Positions 43,789-52,507 of a DNA stretch of 64,000 bases are shown here, in pieces; the first letter of the stretch is position 1, and each line of letters starts with the position of its first letter. The DNA comes from Actinomycetota bacterium (GTDB taxonomy: Bacteria > Actinomycetota > Aquicultoria > Subteraquimicrobiales > UBA9087). Made by a program: the position numbers and the translations under genes. Location of the stretch: the NCBI GenBank assembly GCA_030019215.1, contig JASEEZ010000004.1, positions 1-64,000 of the forward strand, written 5' to 3'. Under the pieces are notes generated by a model. The model saw only the letters and a list, made by a program, of their open reading frames with translations, searched no databases and was not told the DNA's origin.

Positions 43789-45804
43789 ATGAACCGAAGG
43801 AGGCTTAAAGAGAGGGCACTTTCCCGTCTTGACACTATACAGTTTTATATCTTTCATGGGCTCGTCCTTCTCACTCCGTTGGCGTTATTTCGCTGGAGCT
43901 ATGATCAGTTTGACCTCCCCAAGCTCGTCTTACTACGCGTTCTTACTCTCCTTCTCCTCCTCCTTTGGTCGGTGAAGATTTTGTTCTCTGACCAAGTTGG
44001 GATAAGACGCAGCAAACTTGATCTGCCCATCCTTCTTTTTTTAACTTTGGCTGCCCTCTCCGCGCTTTTTTCGATTCACCTTCCCACCGCCCTTTTCGGG
44101 AAGTACAAGAGATATGAAGGTTTTCTTACCCTCTTGACCTACGCCATTCTTTATTTCTTGGCTGTTCAGAGCTTCTCAGATTTTTCTCGTCTCCGTTCGC
44201 TCACCAAGACGACGGTGGTGGCCGCCGCTATCGTTTCCTACTATGGGTTGATGCAGTATTTGGGTTACGATTTTTTGAGGTGGACTCAAGTTCCCTTCGA
44301 GGTCAACAGGAGCTTCTCGACACTGGGAAATCCATCGCTTCTCGCCGGATATTTGGTGATCATGTTCTTCGTTGGGTTGGGGGTTTACTTCTCGGCTTCC
44401 AGGCCCATCGAAGGGTTGCTGTTTGGCGTGTTCACCTTTCTGATTTTCACTTGCCTGCTCACCACCTTTAACAGGGGAGGCTGGTTGAGTTGTCTGGTTG
44501 GCCTGTTGCTAGTGGTGGTCTTGATCGGTGGCAGACTTTGGAGATATCGGCGAGGGCAGCTTTTAGCTTTGGTGATATCGCTGCTCTTGGTCACCCTGCT
44601 GGTTGGTCTATTTTCGGCCAGATCCTTCAATCCTGCGACGAATCTCCTTCGTCGGGCCCAGTCGGTGGCGAGGGCGGAAGAGGGCAGCCTCCGCTCAAGA
44701 ATAGAGATATGGAGAAGCGCCCTGGGGATGATCAAGGACAGACCCCTTTTTGGATACGGGCCGGACTGTTTCCGCTTGGCTTTCCCCCAGTATCAAACTC
44801 TCAGGTACACTATGGGTTCCCCACGCACGATAGCCGACAACGCTCACAACTACCCTCTCCAGTTGGCCTCCATGCTGGGGCTGCCGGCCGCCATCGCTTT
44901 TCTGTTTATCGTGGTTCTCTTTTTCAAATCAGGCCTTGGGCTTCTTTCTTCCACCCCGCCGACGGTGGGGAGAGTTTTTTTAAACGTGGGACTTCTGGTG
45001 GGGGTCTTTGGGTACTTGGGCTATCTCCTTTTGGGAGTCAGTGTCATCGGGAGCACCACTTTCCTCTGGTTGTTGATGGGTTTGATTGTGGCACAGGGGG
45101 ATTTAAAGGAAGTTGTCTTCTCCTGGGGACCGGTTTCGCTTTGGTTCAGGGGGATTGTGTTCACGGTGGCGACCATTGCCATTCTCTGGTGTTCCGTTCT
45201 TTCCACCTACCCACTGATAGCTGATTTTCATTTTACTAGAGCCAGGTCCACGGCGGGAGTCGGTCCCGATTTTGTGGTGAGGGAGTACGAAAAGGCGATC
45301 AGATTTTTTCCCTACATCGATCGTTATCCCTGTGATCTGGGTAATTTTTATCTCCGGTGGAGCAGGACCACGGGGGAAAGAGCTCCCTTTGACGGGGCCG
45401 TCAAATCATTTGAGATTGCCAAGAGGATTAGCCCATACGAGGTTGATAACTACATTTTTTTGGCCGATGCTTATATGTATGGAGCGAGCTGCTTCGATTC
45501 AGCCTATCTAGTCAAAGCCATCGGTGAATTGAAGTTAGCTTTAGAGTTGAAGCCCTACTCTCCCCCTGCTCACTACCTACTGGGTGCTTGCTATCTGGAC
45601 AGAGGAGAACTCAAGCTGGCCTGCGAACATCTTCTTTGGGTGGTGAGGGTGAGTCCCGACTATGCTCCAGCTCATCTCCTTCTCGGGCGTTGTTACGAGA
45701 GAATGGGCGATGATGATAAAGCCTTAGAAGCTTATCGGAGGGCTTTGGAACTAAATCCTGATTCGCTGGAAGCCAAGGAGTCGGTCGAGAGGCTAAAAAG
45801 CTAA
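43789..45804 (+). CDS. O-antigen ligase-fold (Wzy_C) membrane protein with C-terminal TPRs, paralogue 1
   Basis: 671 residues. About 12-14 membrane segments fill residues 20-480. TFNRGGWLSCLVG and PLFGYGPDCFRLAFPQYQ with IADNAHNYPLQLASMLG mark the conserved large periplasmic loop of the Wzy_C family. Residues about 500-671 form TPR units (KALEAYRRALELNPDSLEAK). The family includes O-antigen ligases and protein O-oligosaccharyltransferases, which share this fold. Three paralogues follow at 52508, 59371 and 61426. It is separated from the cytochromes by 245 bp with a Rex-like box. Confidence 0.88.
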   Translation: MNRRRLKERALSRLDTIQFYIFHGLVLLTPLALFRWSYDQFDLPKLVLLRVLTLLLLLLWSVKILFSDQVGIRRSKLDLPILLFLTLAALSALFSIHLPTALFGKYKRYEGFLTLLTYAILYFLAVQSFSDFSRLRSLTKTTVVAAAIVSYYGLMQYLGYDFLRWTQVPFEVNRSFSTLGNPSLLAGYLVIMFFVGLGVYFSASRPIEGLLFGVFTFLIFTCLLTTFNRGGWLSCLVGLLLVVVLIGGRLWRYRRGQLLALVISLLLVTLLVGLFSARSFNPATNLLRRAQSVARAEEGSLRSRIEIWRSALGMIKDRPLFGYGPDCFRLAFPQYQTLRYTMGSPRTIADNAHNYPLQLASMLGLPAAIAFLFIVVLFFKSGLGLLSSTPPTVGRVFLNVGLLVGVFGYLGYLLLGVSVIGSTTFLWLLMGLIVAQGDLKEVVFSWGPVSLWFRGIVFTVATIAILWCSVLSTYPLIADFHFTRARSTAGVGPDFVVREYEKAIRFFPYIDRYPCDLGNFYLRWSRTTGERAPFDGAVKSFEIAKRISPYEVDNYIFLADAYMYGASCFDSAYLVKAIGELKLALELKPYSPPAHYLLGACYLDRGELKLACEHLLWVVRVSPDYAPAHLLLGRCYERMGDDDKALEAYRRALELNPDSLEAKESVERLKS

Positions 45805-45814
45805 GCTTCGGGAT

Positions 45815-45832
45815 TTGTGAAAAAAATCATAA
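45815..45832 (+). promoter_or_regulatory. Rex-box-like site upstream of the cytochrome genes
   Basis: TTGTGAAAAAAATCATAA. The left half TTGTGAA and 4-bp A/T spacer match the Rex operator consensus TTGTGAA-N4-TTCACAA exactly, and the right half matches at 5 of 7 positions. It is 220 bp before the first cytochrome gene, and a rex gene lies at 49605 in the same cluster. A half-site TTGTGAA also occurs near 48374, before the 10-haem gene. Confidence 0.5.
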
Positions 45833-46049
45833 GTATTTTCTCATTAAAAGAAGGAAGTCCAAGTCTTGTCTCGAATTACTAAGCGAAAATGGTTGTTTTC
45901 TCAACCGATTGATTTTTTTCCAGAAATAAGAGTGAAAAAATCTTGCTTTTGACCGCCAGTTCTGCAAATATTTTGTAATAACTGGTAAAGTTGGGGTGTT
46001 TCGGTTTATCCTGTGAAGTTTCCTATGGCGTGAAGATGGGGGTGGGAAT

Positions 46050-46826
46050 TTGAAAAGGAAGCCGCTGCTCTTTAGAGGTCTTCTACTTGTCCTTATGGTT
46101 TTTTTTCTAGCTTCTTCTCTTTCTGGATTCGCTTTTGCTCTTGATCCCGAAGGCTGTCTGGTTTGTCATGGTGACAAGGAGCTGGCCGCGGACAAAAAGT
46201 CACTTTATATAGACCCAGGTATTTATGACAAGTCTGTTCACAAGGATCTTTCCTGCTCCAGTTGTCACCTCGGCTTCACCATTACCCTTCCCCATCAACC
46301 CGTGACCGGGGAAAGTGCTAGAATCGCCGCCATAGCTTGCAAGAACTGCCACGTTAAATACTACGGAGAATACCGCCTCGGCATCCACGGTCGTGAGTTT
46401 TTGATGGGCAATACCAAATCCGCTGCTTGCGGAGATTGCCATGGTTCCCACTACATCAAGAGCTTGAAGGACGAGAAAGTGAAGAAGGAGTTTTGGGCTT
46501 CCGCCAATGAAGTGTGCGGGAAGTGCCACGAGGAGGAGTGGGAAAACTACGGCGATTACTATCATGGCCAGGCTTACAAGGTTGGTTTCGAGAAAGCTCC
46601 CACCTGCTGGGAGTGCCATGATTATCACAAGATTCTTCCGGCTACTTATGTGGATTCCACTATTTCCTCCGAGAATCTTCACGTGACCTGCGGAAAGTGC
46701 CATCCGGGCTCAACGAAGGGTTTTGCCGATGGATATGGGCCGACGATCCACGGTCTCCAAGGTTACTTTAAGGAGAATGTCGTATTGAAGTGGTTGAGGG
46801 GTATTTTCGCCTGGTTTCCATGGTAG
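46050..46826 (+). CDS. Secreted heptahaem c-type cytochrome
   Basis: 258 residues. A signal peptide (basic n-region, long hydrophobic stretch, cleavage near GFAFALD) sends it across the membrane. Seven CXXCH haem motifs are present: CLVCH, CSSCH, CKNCH, CGDCH, CGKCH, CWECH, CGKCH, with many extra His for bis-His ligation. No C-terminal anchor is clear, although the last 15 residues (VVLKWLRGIFAWFPW) are hydrophobic and could touch the membrane. It starts with TTG behind GGTGGG. The next cytochrome follows 25 bp later. It probably carries electrons between the membrane and the larger cytochromes. Confidence 0.88.
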   Translation: MKRKPLLFRGLLLVLMVFFLASSLSGFAFALDPEGCLVCHGDKELAADKKSLYIDPGIYDKSVHKDLSCSSCHLGFTITLPHQPVTGESARIAAIACKNCHVKYYGEYRLGIHGREFLMGNTKSAACGDCHGSHYIKSLKDEKVKKEFWASANEVCGKCHEEEWENYGDYYHGQAYKVGFEKAPTCWECHDYHKILPATYVDSTISSENLHVTCGKCHPGSTKGFADGYGPTIHGLQGYFKENVVLKWLRGIFAWFPW

Positions 46827-46851
46827 TTAAACTGAAGGAGGTGCTGTTCCC

Positions 46852-48288
46852 ATAGGAAAACTGAAACGTTCCAAGATAATACTATATGTTCTTTGTCTTA
46901 CTCTCGTTATATTTTTGATGGGCGGTGTTCTCTATGCTTTTGCTGCTGGCGAGGAGAGCGGGCAGGCCGCGGTCTCCATGGCGAAGTGCACCAAATGTCA
47001 TGGGGTGCTCGACAAAGTCGCCAAGTGGTTGGAGAGATACGGCCTGATCTTCAATCATGCCGTTCACTTCGAGAGGAAGTATCGGTGTGAAGCTTGCCAC
47101 ATCGGGGAGGTTCATGAAAAAGGGGTTACCAACCGTCCCCCGATGGACATCTGCTACAACTGCCACGGCCTCAGTCACGGGCCCCAAGGTGTGCTCGCTC
47201 CCTACGAATGTGGTAAGTGTCACCCACCCGAGTTCGATTTGAAGCCCGCTTATCACAAAAAGGAAGGTTTCTTCACGGCTGAGCATGTTAGAAAAGCCAA
47301 AGAGAATATGAGGCATTGTTATACCTGCCACGCTCAGACCTTCTGTGTCGATTGTCACATCGAGAGAAAGGCTCTTCCCGCCTCCCACAAGGCCGCCGAT
47401 TGGGGCGAAACTCATGGCGAACTCCCGTTGTTCAATATAAGAGCAGAGTGTTACTACTGTCACGATGATGAGTTCTGCACCAAGTGCCATAAGACGCCCA
47501 TGCCTCACTCCATCTTCTTCGTCGGGCAGCATGGGCCGGCGGGAGAAAAGGACAAACCCGACTGTCTCATCTGCCATAAGGTGAAGTTCTGTTCTGATTG
47601 CCATCATGAGAAGGGCCTTACCCTGGATTTGAAGGTGTGCGGGCGCTGCCACAAGGATTTGAAGACTACCATGGAAAAGAGGACGGCATCGCTCATCTTC
47701 CGACACGCACCGCACACTGGCTTTCCGTGCACCGATTGTCACGATGCCAAGAAGCCGACGGCATCGGTGGTAATGCCCATGCACGGGTGTTACGGCAGTA
47801 AATGCCATGGTTTGGTGAAAGCACCCGGTCCAGGTGAGTGTGCCGTTTGCCATCCGGCCGAATTCAACCTCGTGCCCGGCACCGGTTCTGTCTATGGTGA
47901 TCACGTGGCTGCCAACTTCCTGCGAAGGAACCACGCTGACCTAGCCATCAAAGATCTGAGCAAGTGTCAGATGTGCCACCTGCAGAAGTTCTGTGATGAC
48001 TGTCATGGCACACCGATACCTCACTCGGCCGAGTTCGGGAAGAAGCACGGGCCAGATGCCAGGCGAATACCGGATAAGTGCAACTACTGTCACCCGGATC
48101 CGTCCTTCTGTGCCAAGTGCCACCACAAGGGTTATGATCCCGCCACTATGGGTGACTTCATAACTCAAGCTCACCCGGCCATGGTCAAAGAGAAGGGCGC
48201 CCATCCTTGCTTCGAGTGTCACAGTCCGACTTTCTGTGCATATTGTCATGTGCGTGGCGTGAAGCCACCCAGCATAAAAGGTCAGTAA
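46852..48288 (+). CDS. 20-haem c-type cytochrome, internally duplicated, with probable non-standard start
   Basis: About 478 residues. There are 19 CXXCH motifs and one CX4CH (CYGSKCH). The chain is two copies of a roughly 10-haem module; the second copy matches the separate 10-haem protein at 48428 (GDHVAANFL, then CHHKGYDP and TQAHP). An ATG-based start at 46918 would lose most of the signal peptide. The hydrophobic leader (LKRSKIILYVLCLTLVIFLM) begins upstream in an open stretch with no ATG, GTG or TTG; ATA at 46852 lies 10 bp after AAGGAGGTG, and CTG at 46861 is an alternative. The protein is exported and probably forms a long electron conduit. Confidence 0.88.
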   Translation: MGKLKRSKIILYVLCLTLVIFLMGGVLYAFAAGEESGQAAVSMAKCTKCHGVLDKVAKWLERYGLIFNHAVHFERKYRCEACHIGEVHEKGVTNRPPMDICYNCHGLSHGPQGVLAPYECGKCHPPEFDLKPAYHKKEGFFTAEHVRKAKENMRHCYTCHAQTFCVDCHIERKALPASHKAADWGETHGELPLFNIRAECYYCHDDEFCTKCHKTPMPHSIFFVGQHGPAGEKDKPDCLICHKVKFCSDCHHEKGLTLDLKVCGRCHKDLKTTMEKRTASLIFRHAPHTGFPCTDCHDAKKPTASVVMPMHGCYGSKCHGLVKAPGPGECAVCHPAEFNLVPGTGSVYGDHVAANFLRRNHADLAIKDLSKCQMCHLQKFCDDCHGTPIPHSAEFGKKHGPDARRIPDKCNYCHPDPSFCAKCHHKGYDPATMGDFITQAHPAMVKEKGAHPCFECHSPTFCAYCHVRGVKPPSIKGQ

Positions 48289-48427
48289 ATTCTCAGGGTG
48301 TGATGTTCGGGAACTGAGAGAAAACGGAGGAGAGTGTGCTTTGAGTTCAGGGCACGCTCTCTTTTACCCCGTGTTTGTGAAAAAAAGAATTTGGTGAAGT
48401 GCTTTAGGGCAAGAGAGGAGGTTGTCG

Positions 48428-49300
48428 GTGCCGAAATCGTTTTCAAAAGGGAAACTTGGATCCACTCTCGTAATTTTAGTTTTGCTATTCCCATTGGCGG
48501 TGGCTTTACTGACTGGGTGTGAAGTCAAGCCCGCGGAGGTGGAGAAACCAGCAGAAAAAGTGGAAAAACCGGTGGAAAAGCCAGCCGAGGTTTCGGGGCT
48601 CCCACCGATAGAGGAAGGTTTCAAGGATTGCACTTACTGTCACGGAAGCATCGATTATGGGCGGGTGAAGGAGAAGGAGTTCGGCAGAAACTTACTCATC
48701 TTCACCCATGTTCCTCACATCAACATTGGGACGAAGTGTTCCGTCTGCCATGAGCTTCCTGTTCACGTTGAGGAAAAGGTGAATCGGCCTCCAATGCACG
48801 TTTGCTACAGTGCCGACTGCCACGGGCTTGCTGCGGCAAAGGTTTCGGGGAAGTGCGAGTTCTGCCATCCCCCCGCATTCAATTTGAAGCCGGGGGCCGG
48901 TTCCCAATACGGTGATCACGTGGCTGCGAATTTTCTCCCCCCCGAGCACGCGAAACTGGCCAAAGCCGAGGCCGGGAAGCATTGTGAGATATGTCATCTG
49001 AAGGATTTCTGCCTGGGTTGCCACGGGATGGAAATACCCCATCCCAAGAAGTTCAAGGAGACCAACGAGCATGGAAAATTGGCTAAGCAGAATATGGCCG
49101 TCTGCACCATGTGCCATCCCGACTACAACTGGTGCGAGAAGTGCCATCATAAGGGCTACGATCCTTCCATGGGACCCTGGACGACTCAGGCTCATCCGGT
49201 GATAGTTAGGCAACAGGGTGCCGAGGGCTGCTTCAAGTGCCATGGCCCCTCTTATTCGCCCTTCTGTGCGGACTGTCACGTGAGAATGTTCAGGAAGTAG
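48428..49300 (+). CDS. Decahaem c-type cytochrome lipoprotein
   Basis: 290 residues. The N-terminus is a lipoprotein signal (LLFPLAVALLTGCE, lipobox LLTGC), so the mature protein is lipid-anchored by Cys. A charged VEKPAEKVEKPVEKPAE linker follows. Nine CXXCH motifs plus one CX4CH (CYSADCH) give ten haems. It is a single-copy version of the module duplicated in the 20-haem protein upstream. The GTG at 48428 lies 6 bp after AGGAGG. A strong terminator follows 8 bp after the stop, ending the three-cytochrome unit. Confidence 0.9.
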   Translation: MPKSFSKGKLGSTLVILVLLFPLAVALLTGCEVKPAEVEKPAEKVEKPVEKPAEVSGLPPIEEGFKDCTYCHGSIDYGRVKEKEFGRNLLIFTHVPHINIGTKCSVCHELPVHVEEKVNRPPMHVCYSADCHGLAAAKVSGKCEFCHPPAFNLKPGAGSQYGDHVAANFLPPEHAKLAKAEAGKHCEICHLKDFCLGCHGMEIPHPKKFKETNEHGKLAKQNMAVCTMCHPDYNWCEKCHHKGYDPSMGPWTTQAHPVIVRQQGAEGCFKCHGPSYSPFCADCHVRMFRK

Positions 49301-49308
49301 AAGGTACG

Positions 49309-49339
49309 GAAGGGCCCCCGATTTAATCGGGGGCCCTTC
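49309..49339 (+). terminator. Intrinsic-terminator-like hairpin after the 10-haem cytochrome
   Basis: GAAGGGCCCCCGAT and ATCGGGGGCCCTTC form a perfect 14-bp stem with a 3-nt loop. The following TTAT is only a weak T-tract, but the stem is very strong and placed directly after the operon. Confidence 0.85.
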
Positions 49340-49360
49340 TTATCGAGATGTTACTTGGAC

Positions 49361-49585
49361 TATTAACGAGTGAGGTTTACACTTTAGACATTCGAGGGAG
49401 GGGTAATTGTGTAGAAAACCGTGTCGCAGTCCCGCCAGAAAAAATCCTTAAGCGTTAGAAAAGTCTGTAGCGGGACGAGACCCGAGCGGCGGCCGGAGCA
49501 AACTTTAGTGAAACCTAAAAGTTAAGCCGACCGCGTGTTTTCGGAGCATTTACCCCGACCATTATGTTAACCCATCTTGTTAATA
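49361..49585 (-). mobile_element. MITE-like element, copy 2 (inverted)
   Basis: 225 bp with the same terminal repeats as the element at 9635-9925, in opposite orientation: ends TATTAACGAGTGAGGTTTAC and (inverse) TATTAACAAGATGGGTTAAC. It is shorter in the middle. Its right end is 20 bp from the rex start codon, so it occupies the place where the rex promoter and 5' leader must be. The whole 304-bp gap contains only this element and the hairpin before it. Confidence 0.7.
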
Positions 49586-49604
49586 AGACACGTTACTAAT
49601 TGAG

Positions 49605-50252
49605 GTGAAGGTGAAGAAACAGCAAATTCCACCTACAACAGTTACGCGTCTGCCTATCTATCTTCGATGTCTCTCAAAGCTTTCTCACAGGGGGATACGT
49701 ATCATCCCCTCTCACGACTTAGCTGAGCTGGCTGGAACTAGCGCCGCTCAACTTCGAAAGGATCTGTCGTGCTTCGGGGAGTTCGGCACTCGAGGAGTGG
49801 GATATGACGTTGATCATCTCTCCCATCATTTGTTCAAATTTCTGGGACTGACCCGGGAGCGCAAGGTTGCCATCGTTGGCCTGGGTAAGCTTGGTTCGGC
49901 CCTTCTCAGGTACAGTGGGTTTAGGGAGAAGGGATTTTTGGTGGTGGCCATCTTTGACAGAGATTCCAAGAAAGTCGGCAGGAGAAGAGATGGCCTGGTT
50001 GTTTGCGATGTCTCCTCGCTACCCGAGGAAGTAAAGAGGTTGGGAGGGGTGGATATAGGTATAATTACCACCCCAGCATCGGCGGCCCAGGAGGTGGCCG
50101 ATAAGCTGGTTTCCGCCGGCGTTAAGGCGATATTAAACTTTGCTCCCGTCTCTCTGGATGTCCCATCTGATGTATTCCTGCGAGAGGTGGATCTCTCTGT
50201 TGAGTTGCAGATACTCTCTTTTTATCTGGCCAAGGATAGACTTGTCTGCTAA
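49605..50252 (+). CDS. rex: Redox-sensing transcriptional repressor Rex
   Basis: 215 residues. The N-terminal winged helix has ELAGTSAAQLRKDLSCFGEF and GTRGVGYDVDHL, nearly the family consensus. The Rossmann domain begins KVAIVGLGKLGSALLRYSGF (GXGXXG) and binds NAD(H). A C-terminal helix for dimer swapping follows. Rex releases DNA when NADH/NAD+ rises and so controls anaerobic respiration and fermentation genes. Its place between cytochrome operons, with a Rex-like box at 45815, suggests it controls them. GTG at 49605 is used; a second GTG at 49611 follows GAGGTG too closely. Confidence 0.95.
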   Translation: MKVKKQQIPPTTVTRLPIYLRCLSKLSHRGIRIIPSHDLAELAGTSAAQLRKDLSCFGEFGTRGVGYDVDHLSHHLFKFLGLTRERKVAIVGLGKLGSALLRYSGFREKGFLVVAIFDRDSKKVGRRRDGLVVCDVSSLPEEVKRLGGVDIGIITTPASAAQEVADKLVSAGVKAILNFAPVSLDVPSDVFLREVDLSVELQILSFYLAKDRLVC

Positions 50253-50274
50253 GATACAAGCTCTCTGGTTTAAC

Positions 50275-52503
50275 ATGAAAATCAAGAGGAAATCGGTTCT
50301 TCTGGCCTTCAGCCTCCTTTTGACTATTTTTTTTCTGTTTCTCTTCCTTGAGATTCAGCCTGCTTGTGCTGTCCGAGCGCCCGTTGGTGCCGAATGGTTA
50401 TACGGCGTCCGGGGGCGCGCCTACTCTTCCCCGATGGCCGATAACGCTATGGTTTACGTGGGCTCCGACGAGGGTAAGCTTTACGTCCTGAAGGGATCCA
50501 CAGGGGTTTTGAAGTGGTCTCACGATACCGAACAGAAGGTTCGCTGCTGCCCCCTGGTTCACAAAGGGGTGGTCTATTTGAGCCTGAACAATGGGAATCT
50601 CTTTGCCCTCAACGCTTTTAGCGGCGAACCGATCTGGGCTTATGATGTGGCCACCGAGGAACATCTTCCAACCCAAGTTGGTTATTTCTTCGTTTCTTCC
50701 CCCGTTGTTCTGGACGATCTGGTGGTTCATAGCGCTCTCGATGGCAAGATCATTGCCTTCGATACTGAGAATGGTCGGGTGATTTGGATTTACAACACCG
50801 GCACATCCTTTGCCTCTCCGCCGGGAAGCGGGGAAAATCTGGTGTACTTTAGCTCCATTGATGGAGAACTGCACGCTGTGAACCTAAACGGAAAACTTGA
50901 GTGGAGTTACGAGGGAATGTTTGGTTGCGACTACGCCCCGGCTGTGACCGATGAGATGGTTTTTCACGGCTCGGAAGATGGCAACATATATGCCCTCGAT
51001 GCTCGAAGCGGGGATACTGTTTGGAAGCGCGGAGGTTTGGAGATCGCCAAAGGTATAATGGCGGTCAAAGATTTGGTCTATTTCACCTCACACAATGGTA
51101 ATCTTTATGCTTTGGATTCAAAGGATGGCAGTTTGAGGTGGCGGTTTGATACCGAGGGACCTTACCTCTCTTTGCCAAGGGTATTCAATGGGGTTCTTTA
51201 TCTGGGCTCCAGCGATGGTCGCTTGTATGCGTTGGATGCCAAGACGGGCGATCTAAATTGGGTTTACGACACGGAAGGTTACTTTGTGACCTCAGTGGCG
51301 GCGGAGGGAAAGATGCTCTATGTGGGGGCCAGCTTAAGAAGGGGCCCATCCTGGTTCATAAATTTAATCGGTTTCAAGAAGGGGAGTTATCTGGGGACGA
51401 GAATCTGGGTCAGGAGTGGCAAGCAGGATCTTTTCTCTACAAAGCTGATGGACTACCTGACGGGGACGGCTCGGGGCACCCTTCGCGCCAGCGTTTCGGA
51501 TGAGGCATTCCGGATGGTCTTTTATCCTTTCGGTCTCCCTCTTAACGGTGTCGAGGAGGTGGCCGGCAAAATCGGGTCTTTGGGTCTTCTCCGGGGATAC
51601 GTCAAAGATTTTATGCCCTCGCTAGCTACTTGTTGCTTTCTTTTCTCTCTGGTTCTTTCCTCTCAAATAGTGGGAGCTAGCTTTTCTTTCATCCTCCTTT
51701 TTGGTGGCCTTCTGGTTTTGGTGGCCGGTCTTTATCCCCTTGAAAAGGTACCGTTTCTGGCCGGGACCATCGCTGAAGGTGAGAAGAGAAAGGTTTTAAA
51801 GAAGACACTCGTTTTGACCCTAAAGAACTATCCCTTGATCTTTGTAAATCTTGTCATCATCGGTTTTTGTCTTCTCTTCTCCTGGGCGGCGAGTGAGTAT
51901 CATTACGATGTGCGCACTGTTGCTCTGCTTTTCCTGGTCGTGCCGGTGGGCTGGATTCTGGTCATTCTGGTTGGCAGCTTGATTCGATGTTGGTGCCTTT
52001 CTCTTATTGTTCAAGAGGGGGAGAGATTTTGGAGCCGCTTGAGGGGAGCGATTGCCAGGACGGGGAAGCATTTCCCACGACTGGTAGCTGTTTCGGTCTG
52101 TCACATCTTTTTGGTGTGTCTTGCCTCCTTCTTGCTCGGTTTCGGGAAGTTGACAAACTCTTATCTTCTGATAATTCCTGCTTTCCTTGCGAGCTTGTTG
52201 CTCGTCCTGATATCCTTTGCCGATGCCTGCGTTGTTTTTAGGGGAAGCGGCGTCTTTAAATCCCTCTATCTAAGCGCGATATTCTGTCTGCGTAATTTTC
52301 ACCGTGTGGTGGTCTATGTGTTTTTCCTTGGGGTTGTTCTTTTGTTCTGTTCTTACCTTCCTCTGGTCTTGAGTGGGTTTCCCTTCGGGGGACCGATCGC
52401 ACTGGCGGTTATGGTTTCAGTTCTCTCCGTTCCCCTGACTCATTTACACGGAGCTTTCTTTATTGGCTTGAGCTCGGTTAAAAAGGAGGAGAAGAAGGGT
52501 TAA
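50275..52503 (+). CDS. PQQ-type beta-propeller fused to a polytopic membrane domain
   Basis: About 742 residues. A signal peptide (KSVLLAFSLLLTIFFLFL, cleavage near ACA) precedes 7-8 PQQ-like propeller repeats to about residue 350, each with patterns like LYALDSKDGSLRWRFDTEG. From about residue 440 to 735 there are six or so membrane helices resembling no family I can name. The fusion would place a propeller outside the cell and tie it to a membrane domain. The frame is open into rex, but the ATG at 50275 with its signal peptide is the likely start. It begins a five-gene unit with 4-18 bp gaps that ends in a 15-haem cytochrome. Confidence 0.82.
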   Translation: MKIKRKSVLLAFSLLLTIFFLFLFLEIQPACAVRAPVGAEWLYGVRGRAYSSPMADNAMVYVGSDEGKLYVLKGSTGVLKWSHDTEQKVRCCPLVHKGVVYLSLNNGNLFALNAFSGEPIWAYDVATEEHLPTQVGYFFVSSPVVLDDLVVHSALDGKIIAFDTENGRVIWIYNTGTSFASPPGSGENLVYFSSIDGELHAVNLNGKLEWSYEGMFGCDYAPAVTDEMVFHGSEDGNIYALDARSGDTVWKRGGLEIAKGIMAVKDLVYFTSHNGNLYALDSKDGSLRWRFDTEGPYLSLPRVFNGVLYLGSSDGRLYALDAKTGDLNWVYDTEGYFVTSVAAEGKMLYVGASLRRGPSWFINLIGFKKGSYLGTRIWVRSGKQDLFSTKLMDYLTGTARGTLRASVSDEAFRMVFYPFGLPLNGVEEVAGKIGSLGLLRGYVKDFMPSLATCCFLFSLVLSSQIVGASFSFILLFGGLLVLVAGLYPLEKVPFLAGTIAEGEKRKVLKKTLVLTLKNYPLIFVNLVIIGFCLLFSWAASEYHYDVRTVALLFLVVPVGWILVILVGSLIRCWCLSLIVQEGERFWSRLRGAIARTGKHFPRLVAVSVCHIFLVCLASFLLGFGKLTNSYLLIIPAFLASLLLVLISFADACVVFRGSGVFKSLYLSAIFCLRNFHRVVVYVFFLGVVLLFCSYLPLVLSGFPFGGPIALAVMVSVLSVPLTHLHGAFFIGLSSVKKEEKKG

Positions 52504-52507
52504 AGGA

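Noticed and set aside
44490..45224. A 244-codon plus-strand frame inside Wzy_C paralogue 1
   Set aside because: Out-of-frame shadow with no membrane pattern or ribosome site; the main frame carries the family motifs.
46882..47934. A 350-codon open frame on the minus strand opposite the 20-haem cytochrome
   Set aside because: It mirrors the biased codons of the CXXCH-rich gene; the plus-strand protein has 20 haem motifs and a signal peptide, so the reverse frame is a shadow.
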